Assembly (NCBI RefSeq): GCF_014145455.1
Contig: NZ_JACIVB010000049.1
Location: 62,001-126,000, forward strand
Direction of reading: 5' to 3'
Length of the DNA: 64,000 nt
Source of the DNA: Limosilactobacillus rudii
GTDB taxonomy: Bacteria > Bacillota > Bacilli > Lactobacillales > Lactobacillaceae
Every line of letters starts with the position of its first letter. Within the stretch, counting starts at the first letter, position 1. The position numbers and the translations under genes were made by a program. The notes beneath the pieces were generated by a model that ran no database searches, had not been told where the DNA came from, and saw only the letters and a program-made list of their open reading frames with translations. Below are positions 26,657-34,155 of the stretch, piece after piece.

Positions 26657-26767
26657 ATGAAGAGACCACATAAGCTTAATCTCTTTAAGAAATTAATTGT
26701 TTGGGCATTTATCATTATATTAATTGCTTGGCCCATATATTTTTACGTAAAGGCAAAATGGGGATAG
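26657..26767 (+). CDS. 36-residue basic membrane peptide of the PLD/ATPase module
   Basis: ATG 26657-26659 starts 4 bases after the stop of the PLD/ATPase gene, with AGAGG 8 bases upstream. The peptide is MKRPHKLNLFKK, then a hydrophobic helix LIVWAFIIILIAWPIYFYV and a basic end KAKWG. The size, charge and translation coupling suggest a membrane-acting partner of the module. It shares a Trp-Pro step inside the helix with the peptides at 21371 and 26818. Function unknown. Confidence 0.55.
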   Translation: MKRPHKLNLFKKLIVWAFIIILIAWPIYFYVKAKWG

Positions 26768-26817
26768 AATAGAAGTGTAGGTAGTCACAGGTTTTTAGTA
26801 AAAAAGGAGCCGATTTT

Positions 26818-26955
26818 ATGAAGAAAAATAAAATTACTGCTACAACTACACAATGTAAGAAACACTCGAAAAAGAGAAAATTGCTTTTAGCCACTTTGGT
26901 TACTGGAGCAATTGTTTGGCCAATTTGCTCATTTGTTAAAGCATCATCAAAGTAA
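26818..26955 (+). CDS. 45-residue membrane peptide, homologue of the 21371 peptide
   Basis: ATG 26818 to TAA 26953-26955 with AAGGAG upstream. The N-terminal half is very basic (Lys, Arg, Thr), then LLLATLVTGAIVWPICSFV forms one membrane helix. The core TLVTGAIVWP parallels ALVAGALIWP of the 37-residue peptide at 21371, and both genes are followed by GGGATCAC-containing terminators. The two copies flank the Rpn and PLD/ATPase genes. Function unknown. Confidence 0.55.
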   Translation: MKKNKITATTTQCKKHSKKRKLLLATLVTGAIVWPICSFVKASSK

Positions 26956-26968
26956 TTTAATTTTGCAA

Positions 26969-26997
26969 AGGGATCACAATAAAGCGGTCCCTTTTAT
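26969..26997 (+). terminator. Terminator after the 45-residue peptide
   Basis: AAGGGATC pairs with GGTCCCTT (G-U allowed), followed by T-rich sequence. Confidence 0.6.
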
Positions 26998-27157
26998 TAT
27001 GCAGTTATTTTTGGAGATAGTAGCTATACTTGACGAAAGTTTTTTAACTGACTAACAGTTAAAAGTTTTACGATAATAGTTCTTTTTTGTTATGATAAAG
27101 CTATAATTAATGTAAGCGTTATATTTATTATCAATAAGGAAAGGATTCAAAGTATAA

Positions 27158-28099
27158 ATGACTAAAAAGATAATTCTTGATTGTGATCCAGGCCATGATG
27201 ATGCCTTAGCCCTAACGATGGCAATCGCTTCACCCAAAATTGAACTTTTAGCTGTTACTACGTCAGCAGGTAATCAGACCCCTGATAAGACATTAAACAA
27301 TGCAATGCGAATGTTAACATTGCTACATCGTGAGGATGTTCCGGTTGCCCAAGGTAATCAAACCCCGTTGGTAAAGCCATTAGAAACGGCACCAGAGGTC
27401 CATGGTAAGACTGGTCTTGATGGTGCCGATTTGCCTGATCCAGATTTTGCTGTTCAAGACATTCCGGCTATTGATTTGATGGCAAAGGTACTGCGAAAAA
27501 GTAAGGATAAGGTTACTTTAGTTGTGACTGGACCAATGACTAATGCCGCTCTTTTTCTCCGTGTATATCCAGACCTTGCTAAAGAAAAAATTGAGCAAAT
27601 TGTTTTTATGGGTGGGGCAATGGGTCTTGGTAATTGGCGACCATCCGTTGAATTTAATATTTTTGTCGATCCGGAAGCAGCAAAAATTGTTATGAATTTC
27701 GGTATTCCACTAGTCATGGCGCCGTTAAACGTTACTCATCAGGCACAAATTATGAAAGATGAAATTGTAAAAATTGGAGAAATTGATAACCCTGTTGGCA
27801 AAGCTTTCTACGGGCTGTTAAATTTCTTTGAGCAGTATCATGAAAATCCGAAGTGGGGCTTTAAAGGTGCACCACTGCATGATCCATGTACAATTGCTTG
27901 GTTAATCGATCCAACGATGTTTAAGACTGATAAGATGAACGTTGATGTTGAAACTCAAGGTGATCTTACCCGTGGTGAAACAGTGTGTGATTATTATATG
28001 CTAACCGATAAGCCAAAGAATACTGAAGTTTTACTTGGTATTGATCGCGAAAGGTTTATTGACCTAATTATGGAATCAATCAAGAGCTTCTCTGATTGA
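27158..28099 (+). CDS. Inosine-uridine preferring nucleoside hydrolase
   Basis: 313-residue IunH/Rih family enzyme, which cleaves ribonucleosides to base and ribose for salvage. The calcium-binding N-terminal motif is DCDPGHDDALAL; VTTSAGNQTPDKT and FMGGAM are further family signatures, and HDPCTIAWLIDP near residue 245 contributes the active-site His and Asp. The ATG follows AAGGAAAGG. Monocistronic, with a bidirectional terminator downstream. A 9-pair inverted repeat lies upstream at 27042-27064. Confidence 0.92.
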   Translation: MTKKIILDCDPGHDDALALTMAIASPKIELLAVTTSAGNQTPDKTLNNAMRMLTLLHREDVPVAQGNQTPLVKPLETAPEVHGKTGLDGADLPDPDFAVQDIPAIDLMAKVLRKSKDKVTLVVTGPMTNAALFLRVYPDLAKEKIEQIVFMGGAMGLGNWRPSVEFNIFVDPEAAKIVMNFGIPLVMAPLNVTHQAQIMKDEIVKIGEIDNPVGKAFYGLLNFFEQYHENPKWGFKGAPLHDPCTIAWLIDPTMFKTDKMNVDVETQGDLTRGETVCDYYMLTDKPKNTEVLLGIDRERFIDLIMESIKSFSD

Positions 28100-28120
28100 T
28101 AGATTAAAGCGGAAAATAAT

Positions 28121-28167
28121 AAAAATCTCAACTCAATGAACGCTAAGCTCACTGAATTGAGATTTTT
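28121..28167. terminator. Bidirectional terminator
   Basis: An 18-19 base inverted repeat (28121-28139 with 28149-28167) between convergent genes, with A/T runs on both sides. Confidence 0.8.
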
Positions 28168-28169
28168 TA

Positions 28170-28898
28170 TTATGGCAATTTTTTGTTTTTAATTAAGGTT
28201 TTGATTTCATCGAGTTCTGCTTTTAATTGCCGATTTTCAGTTTGGATTTGATCTAATTGAGCAGATAGTTTTTGCTCATCTTTTTTCGCAAAGAATTCAT
28301 TGATTGTACTTGTTAACATCCCAATGAATCCAATTCCTAATAGCATTAACACAATCGCGGCAGCACGCCCGATTCCGGTCTTGGGGATCACGTCACCATA
28401 ACCAATTGTGGTTGCGGTGGTGATGGCCCACCATAAAGCCGTTTCAAATGATACCTTTTCTGAAATACAAAACATGGCAGCAGCGACTATAATAACTGCA
28501 ATGCTGATATACGAGTAGTAAAGTAGTTCATTACGTTCAAAGAAAACACCTAATCGGCCAGTAAAACCGACTAATCGCATAATACGAATGAGCTTAAGCA
28601 GCCGGAATGTCCGACCAACTTGTGCAATTCGGAAAATGAAGAAAAGACTGCTGGCAGGAATAATCGATAAGAGATCAAAAATATTATTACGGACAAATTC
28701 ACGCTTATTAGGTGCTAGGATGAGCCGAATAAAATAATCAGCGAAAAAAACAAGCCAAATACCATTATCAATCATATCGTACGGATAGGCATCGATATTA
28801 ATACGGTTGGCATAATAAGCAATAAGCATCACGATTGATACTACTGCCAGTAAGGCCATAATAATTTGATAGATGATATATGTAAACTTATTATGCAC
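28170..28898 (-). CDS. Voltage-gated-type potassium channel
   Basis: 242 residues from a GTG (complement of 28896-28898) placed 6 bases after GAGGAGA; longer readings would overlap this ribosome site. Six membrane segments fit an S1-S6 plan: the S4-like segment FRLLKLIRIMRLVGF carries regularly spaced arginines and the selectivity filter is TIGYGD. The C-terminus is a coiled coil (DEQKLSAQLDQIQTENRQL) that may promote tetramer assembly. No RCK domain is present. It probably mediates potassium flux for membrane potential control. Confidence 0.85.
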   Translation of the reverse strand: MHNKFTYIIYQIIMALLAVVSIVMLIAYYANRINIDAYPYDMIDNGIWLVFFADYFIRLILAPNKREFVRNNIFDLLSIIPASSLFFIFRIAQVGRTFRLLKLIRIMRLVGFTGRLGVFFERNELLYYSYISIAVIIVAAAMFCISEKVSFETALWWAITTATTIGYGDVIPKTGIGRAAAIVLMLLGIGFIGMLTSTINEFFAKKDEQKLSAQLDQIQTENRQLKAELDEIKTLIKNKKLP

Positions 28899-28965
28899 AA
28901 TTTTTCTCCTCACCATTAAATCTATTTTTATCTTAAGCGTCTCTTAATGATGATGCAAGAATTCA

Positions 28966-31860
28966 TCAACCTAATTTTGTCCTTTTTACTCTAAAAATAC
29001 TAATAATTGCAGCAATAATTGTCCATATAAGGCCGATTAAACTAACAATGATTCCTGCCTTTAGTCCTGGTAGTTGGTAGGCAAATGTAACATGGTGAGT
29101 TCCTGCTGGTAAGTATACGCCGGTAAAGGCCTGGTTTGTCCGGAGAACTTTCGCTGGTTTACCATTGACCGCTACTGTCCAGCCGCTGGAGTAAGGGATT
29201 GAAGAGGTGAGAATTCCAGCACGAGTGGTAGTAATTTGTCCGCTAATGTGATTACGACTAATTTTTACATTTTTTAATCGATGTTGTTGCAAGTTTTTGA
29301 CTTCATGGTAATAGTTATTACCAAGTTTTTCAGCAACTACCCGGTACTTTAATTGGTAGGTTCCAAGCTTAGATGGCTGGAAAGTTAATGAACTTGGCAA
29401 TTTACCATTATAGTAACCAATATTTAAGGTCGAGTTAGTGACATATTTGAAAAGTGAAAGGGTACTTTGCCGTGCTTGTTCAATTGTTGCCGTTCCAAAC
29501 TTACTACCGATATTAAGCTTAAAGCTAATATCAGGTGAACCATTTAGTATGTGGTAACGCCAGTAGCGATAATGGGTATAACGTTGATTGATCACAGTTC
29601 CAGGATTAGTGGACGTTTCTCTTAAGTGTTTTTCTTCATATTTGATTTGTTTCTTCATTGAGAAAGGAGTGTACTTAATTTTAGCAAATTCAATATGGAG
29701 CTCACAGCCCTTTAGCTTTTTTTGCATTTGCTTACTTTGCAGTTCTGGCAATTGAAGTTGGTATGTTTCTTCGCTGTCAGTATACTTTAATTTGGCGGGG
29801 TTAACCTTATTTAAGCGGTTAGAAATTAGTTCGCTCTTAAGAGGATAAACGTCTGTATTGAGTTTAGCCGTTTTCATTCCCTTTAATTTATCTTCATTAT
29901 TTACTAAAACGCCGGTAGCAAGTGCCCGTTCTTTTTCCGTTGGTGACAAGGACTGGTAAGTACGGTGGTTAATATAACTATCTTGCCAGTAAAGCAGTGG
30001 AAAGGCGTAATTAGTCTTATATCGGATTGTCTGTGTTGGAATAAAGTCTTTCTTACTTTTAGGATTACTTGGCTGGTTAGCATCGTAATTAATGACTGGA
30101 TCTGTGGCCTTATCCAAGAAATACCCCGCTGGAATTTTAGTTGCGTTGTCACTATCACTTTGGACAAAGAGGTATTTTACACCAAAGAAATTATTCATTA
30201 CTGTACGGTCATCAGCTTGCCGGATAGGAATATTGGCTTGGTATTGGTTATTTTGCAGACTGGTGTTAAATAGTCCGAGATATTTATTTTGTAAAGAATA
30301 GTAAGAGTCAATGTTATGAAGACCAGAAGTTAAGTCATTATCAAGGTTGGATCCATCGATAATTTTATTTTGGCTAATAGTTGATACCCGATAGAAAGGT
30401 TCTTTGGTCAGCCCTTCATCAAGCTTTCCGTAACGGTTGGCAGCAATTGACTGGTATTCACCCCGGCTGAGCATCCTGCTGGAAAAGTCACCATTATAAG
30501 GAAATGCAGCATATACTGCATTAAATCCTGCATTCAGCATTACAATGCCCAATAACCAACGGTAGGGGTGGGCAACTTTATGAAAATGAATTAGCCAAAT
30601 TGCCATTAATGAGATAATCAAAAAAATGACTGGCATAAAGATATCGTCCTCATTTTCAAAGAAGAAGGTGGCAATAAGAATAATGAGGTATATCCCCGTT
30701 GCCCAACTTAAAATTGTTAAAGTGTGATGATCAATTGTTGGGATATTTTCCGCTAAGATGCAAATTGCCATTGCTAGTGGTAAATAAATCAATAATGTCC
30801 ATCGGTTAGAAGCCGACATCATTCCATTAAAAAAGGCACCGACAGCAGGAATTAGCAACATTACGAGGGCAATCCCTAAACTAATTGAAATTAATGGATA
30901 CTTGCGTGGACGAGAGTAAATATAGACAAGGGCGATAAAACCAATTGAAACAATTCCTAATGCTGACCAAAACATAAAGTACCATTGCCCACCATTGATT
31001 AATGATTTTGGCAAGAATAGGTAATAATATAGCGGGTATGTTTTAAGGCCGTTTGCAAATAATGAGCCTGTTCGGGTTGAATTAGTCACAGCGATAATCT
31101 CTGGAATTAATAAAACCGCTGATAAGAGAACACTGGTTATTGTTGCAAAGGCAAGTTTAATAAAGGTCCGTCCATAGTTAAGCTTCTGCCGGTAGTGGGT
31201 GATTACTCGCAAGATGAGGTAAAGAATCGAGCCGATTCCTAAGACATATGCGAGATAATAATTACTAACGAGCATCCAGGTAAAGGCTCCTGCAAGTGGC
31301 CATGCGGAACCACCTTGCAAAATACGCTCAATTTGAACCACGATTAACGGAAAAATAATAAATGGTGTTGTAAAAAAAGGTTGAGCAACGCAAGCATATA
31401 GTAAAAATGAATTAACCAGGTAGGCTGTTGTACCAATTAAAATCACACTATTCCGAAATTTAAAATGCTGGGCAAAGTAGACAAACGATAAACCAACACA
31501 ATACATGCGGGTAACATTAATGACCTGGTAAGCTAGGGTAATCTTTGCTGCTGGAAAAAGAAGAGCAAGATAAGCAAAAACGTCACCAATTGTGTAATAA
31601 GAATATACCTGAAAAGTATCGCTCCCTAATCCCATTTGCCATGACCATAAATTAAAATGGGGATGGCAAATGAAATCTATGAGTGCTTTACGGTAATTCG
31701 CCAATAATGGTAAATGTTGGTTTAATGCATCTTTACTGAGAATAAAAGTATGACCAGTTACTAGATATGTACCAAAGATACAGGCTGCTAAAAAGATAAA
31801 TATAATCGTATATTCACAATATAGCTTTTTAACTGGCCGTTTTTTAAATGAGAAATCCAT
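28966..31860 (-). CDS. yfhO: YfhO family multi-pass membrane protein
   Basis: 964 residues. About 12 membrane helices in the N-terminal half, a large extracytoplasmic domain (roughly residues 460-920) and a final helix near the C-terminus. GTYLVTGHTFILSKDALNQ near the N-terminus and SSGWTVAVNGKPAKVLRTN before the last helix are typical YfhO features. Family members in Bacillus and Listeria act in glycosylation of teichoic acids as GT-C-like enzymes; the same role is likely here. No operon partner. The length is usual for lactobacilli. Confidence 0.85.
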   Translation of the reverse strand: MDFSFKKRPVKKLYCEYTIIFIFLAACIFGTYLVTGHTFILSKDALNQHLPLLANYRKALIDFICHPHFNLWSWQMGLGSDTFQVYSYYTIGDVFAYLALLFPAAKITLAYQVINVTRMYCVGLSFVYFAQHFKFRNSVILIGTTAYLVNSFLLYACVAQPFFTTPFIIFPLIVVQIERILQGGSAWPLAGAFTWMLVSNYYLAYVLGIGSILYLILRVITHYRQKLNYGRTFIKLAFATITSVLLSAVLLIPEIIAVTNSTRTGSLFANGLKTYPLYYYLFLPKSLINGGQWYFMFWSALGIVSIGFIALVYIYSRPRKYPLISISLGIALVMLLIPAVGAFFNGMMSASNRWTLLIYLPLAMAICILAENIPTIDHHTLTILSWATGIYLIILIATFFFENEDDIFMPVIFLIISLMAIWLIHFHKVAHPYRWLLGIVMLNAGFNAVYAAFPYNGDFSSRMLSRGEYQSIAANRYGKLDEGLTKEPFYRVSTISQNKIIDGSNLDNDLTSGLHNIDSYYSLQNKYLGLFNTSLQNNQYQANIPIRQADDRTVMNNFFGVKYLFVQSDSDNATKIPAGYFLDKATDPVINYDANQPSNPKSKKDFIPTQTIRYKTNYAFPLLYWQDSYINHRTYQSLSPTEKERALATGVLVNNEDKLKGMKTAKLNTDVYPLKSELISNRLNKVNPAKLKYTDSEETYQLQLPELQSKQMQKKLKGCELHIEFAKIKYTPFSMKKQIKYEEKHLRETSTNPGTVINQRYTHYRYWRYHILNGSPDISFKLNIGSKFGTATIEQARQSTLSLFKYVTNSTLNIGYYNGKLPSSLTFQPSKLGTYQLKYRVVAEKLGNNYYHEVKNLQQHRLKNVKISRNHISGQITTTRAGILTSSIPYSSGWTVAVNGKPAKVLRTNQAFTGVYLPAGTHHVTFAYQLPGLKAGIIVSLIGLIWTIIAAIISIFRVKRTKLG

Positions 31861-31913
31861 AAACTACTCCTTGAATTAACTGTCACTTTTAGGATATCTC
31901 TACCATTCTAGCA

Positions 31914-31970
31914 AAAAAACTATGACTATGCTTCTTCTAATTCTTAAGAAGTGCGTTTGTCATAGTTTTA
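31914..31970 (-). terminator. Terminator after the sigma factor gene
   Basis: AAAACTATGAC (31916-31926) pairs with GTCATAGTTTT (31959-31969), with an inner CTTCTT/AAGAAG stem; the A run at 31913-31919 gives the minus-strand T tail. Confidence 0.75.
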
Positions 31971-31973
31971 TTT

Positions 31974-32552
31974 TTAATTTTCTTTACTTAAAACCTGAAC
32001 TAGCTTAAGGTGACACCGGTGAAGGGCACTTTGAATACTCCGCTTTGAACAATTGAGTGATGTAGCTATTTCTTCGATTGAATAACCATTATGCAAGTAA
32101 TTCAACACTTTACGCTCGAAGCTAGAGCAATGGTGAAGAAGGCTGCTAACGCTTTGCCGGCAATAGATAACCTCGTCTGGTGAATGATGCCAGAAATCAA
32201 TTATTACTTCTGCATATTCATCAGTAAGGGCATAGAGCCGTTCAGCGGGGATTCGCTTTCCAGCTTGTGTTTTTCTTTGTAAGTCCCTAATCCGATTTGT
32301 TAGGCATTCTTTAAAAAAGCAACTAAACATTCGGGGACCCTGGTTGTTATAGAGTCGTATCACTTCAAGCATTACCACTCGGGCTTCCTGTTCCCAATCA
32401 GCAAGTTCCAATCCGGCAATGTTATAACGTTGCCATAAGCGGCGGACGAGTGGCCAATAACGACGGTATAATTGTTGGAAATCTTCATTACTTCCAAGGC
32501 GGGTCTTTTCAATTAAGTCAAGATATTTTTCTTCATCTTCTCTGAAGCGCAT
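31974..32552 (-). CDS. sigX: ComX/SigH-like alternative sigma-70 factor
   Basis: 192 residues. An N-terminal sigma region 2 (FQQLYRRYWPLVRRLWQRY, followed by DWEQEARVVMLEV and FSCFFKECLTNRIRDLQRK) and a C-terminal region 4 helix-turn-helix (YSIEEIATSLNCSKRSIQSALHRC) are joined without region 3, as in ComX/SigH of streptococci and lactobacilli. Such factors switch on late competence genes. The start follows AAAGGAGAGC. It is preceded by a long upstream region with paired direct repeats (32654-32686) that suggests activator control. Confidence 0.85.
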   Translation of the reverse strand: MRFREDEEKYLDLIEKTRLGSNEDFQQLYRRYWPLVRRLWQRYNIAGLELADWEQEARVVMLEVIRLYNNQGPRMFSCFFKECLTNRIRDLQRKTQAGKRIPAERLYALTDEYAEVIIDFWHHSPDEVIYCRQSVSSLLHHCSSFERKVLNYLHNGYSIEEIATSLNCSKRSIQSALHRCHLKLVQVLSKEN

Positions 32553-32912
32553 ACCTAAATGCTCTCCTTTATCAAACTTTTAGTTTACGCGACATGCTTC
32601 CCATCATAGTGTTTTTCCTATTTACTATACTCCCCAAATAGGTAAACTGACGACCTAAGACTAGGCGTTCATTCCTTAGTTTAGGCAAGATAAAACGTTT
32701 TAAAATTATCATGCAGTTCGCCTCGCGTTGCTAATAATTTATCAGACGTCCTATTATGAGACAATAAAGAAATAAATAGATTTTGAACGACCAATCGAAC
32801 GTTAAGGATAAAGATTATATAACACAAGGAACATAACCATTTTTTATATTAGTGATTATTATGCTAAGAAATAATTTGGTTAAAATAATGATTAAGAATA
32901 CTGAAAAATTTT
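32553..32912. other. 360-base intergenic control region of the sigma factor
   Basis: No open frame of note. The part near the sigma gene holds direct repeats and a TATAGT hexamer (see 32624-32686). The distal half (32700-32912) is AT-rich and shows nothing else I can support. Confidence 0.5.
32624..32686 (-). promoter_or_regulatory. Paired 13-base direct repeats and -10 of the sigma factor gene
   Basis: CCTAAGACTAGGC (32654-32666) and CCTTAGTTTAGGC (32674-32686) agree at 10 of 13 bases and start exactly 20 bases apart. Each is itself a CCTA-N4-TAGG-like palindrome. On the minus strand they end just upstream of the expected -35 (CGTCAG, poor) for a TATAGT -10 at 32624-32629. This is the layout of an activator-dependent promoter. 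Confidence 0.5.
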
Positions 32913-33287
32913 TTAAGGATGGGGGCGATTTATTAAAGTGACAATGCTAGTGCTTGTTTGTTGCTGATTGCAATATATATTAGCTTGCCAGGTTTGAATT
33001 GAGTGACCGCGTTTAATAGGTGTCGCAATTGCCTTCAAATATCCTGATGATACCGCAATCAAGTGCTCTGTGGTAAGATTGACTCCGAGAGCTATTTTAT
33101 CTTGATGATGATCAGCTAACCATTGATTAGCGCCGAGCGAAGCAGCAGTTTCTGCAAGGATAGCGTTGACGCCGCCATGGACAATGCCATAAGGCTGTTT
33201 GAGTTTATCACTGACTTTAACGGTAATGACACATTTACTAGCTGTGACTGATTGAGTTTGAATATCTAAATTTTCTAATAGGTTCAT
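32913..33287 (-). CDS. PaaI-type hotdog thioesterase (probable DHNA-CoA thioesterase)
   Basis: 124 residues from an ATG at 33285-33287 preceded by GAGG. The hotdog-fold active site is GIVHGGVNAILAETAAS, with the HGG motif and the catalytic acid Glu. It is divergent from menB-menE by 35 bases, so hydrolysis of 1,4-dihydroxy-2-naphthoyl-CoA (the MenI reaction) is the likely role by context. Similar PaaI thioesterases have other substrates, so the call is provisional. Confidence 0.7.
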   Translation of the reverse strand: MNLLENLDIQTQSVTASKCVITVKVSDKLKQPYGIVHGGVNAILAETAASLGANQWLADHHQDKIALGVNLTTEHLIAVSSGYLKAIATPIKRGHSIQTWQANIYCNQQQTSTSIVTLINRPHP

Positions 33288-33322
33288 TATTATTAGCCTC
33301 ACTTAAAAGGAGTAGATTATAA

Positions 33323-34144
33323 ATGACAACAGTTGATTGGCAACCGGTAAAAGATTATTCTGAGATTATTTTTGAACGTGCTGGAAAAATTGCAAAAATT
33401 ACCATGAACCGGCCTAAAAAGATGAATGCATTTACCCCTGTTACCATTCAAGAGATGATTGATGCTTTTACTATCTGTCGTGATGATAGCACAATTGGTG
33501 TAATTATCCTAACAGGTGCTGGGGATAAAGCATTTTCTTCTGGTGGTGATCAAGGAGTACGTGGCAATGGTGGATACGTTGGTCCTGACAAGATTGCACG
33601 ACTAAATGTTCTTGACTTACAACACCTCATTCGAATTATTCCTAAACCGGTAATTGCAATGGTAAAGGGGTGGTCTGTTGGTGGCGGAAACATCCTTCAG
33701 CTAGTATGTGATTTGACGATTGCTGCTGATAATGCTAAGTTCGGACAAACAGGGCCTAAGGTTGGAAGTTTTGATGCTGGTTATGGTTCAGGATATCTTG
33801 CGCGGGTAATTGGTCATAAACGTGCAAAAGAAGTATGGTTCCTTAACCACTTTTACAGTGCTGAAGAAGCTTACCAAATGAACTGGATTAATAAAGTTGT
33901 ACCACTTGACCAAGTAGAATCGGTAACTCTTGATTGGTGTAATGAGATTCTGAAAAAGTCACCAACAGCTCTTCGTTTCATTAAGGCGGCAATGAATGCA
34001 GATACTGATGGCCTTGCTGGATTACAACAGCTTGGTGGGGATGCAACGATGCTTTTCTATACTACTGATGAAGGAAAAGAAGGTCGCGATGCTTTTAATG
34101 AAAAGCGTGATCCTAATTTTGACCAATTCCCAAAGTTCCCATAG
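33323..34144 (+). CDS. menB: 1,4-dihydroxy-2-naphthoyl-CoA synthase (MenB)
   Basis: 273-residue crotonase-fold enzyme that cyclises o-succinylbenzoyl-CoA in menaquinone synthesis. MenB-specific segments are seen: [34 protein letters not shown], and the C-terminal [11 protein letters not shown]. Oxyanion hole residues lie in SSGGDQ and WSVGGGN. AAAGGAG precedes the ATG. menE follows after 11 bases. No other men genes occur in the window. Confidence 0.92.
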   Translation: MTTVDWQPVKDYSEIIFERAGKIAKITMNRPKKMNAFTPVTIQEMIDAFTICRDDSTIGVIILTGAGDKAFSSGGDQGVRGNGGYVGPDKIARLNVLDLQHLIRIIPKPVIAMVKGWSVGGGNILQLVCDLTIAADNAKFGQTGPKVGSFDAGYGSGYLARVIGHKRAKEVWFLNHFYSAEEAYQMNWINKVVPLDQVESVTLDWCNEILKKSPTALRFIKAAMNADTDGLAGLQQLGGDATMLFYTTDEGKEGRDAFNEKRDPNFDQFPKFP

Positions 34145-34155
34145 AAGGTCTACCA

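Noticed and set aside
32700-32912. Riboswitch or T-box leader upstream of the sigma factor
   Set aside because: No recognisable conserved core, specifier or anti-terminator; the region is plain AT-rich DNA.
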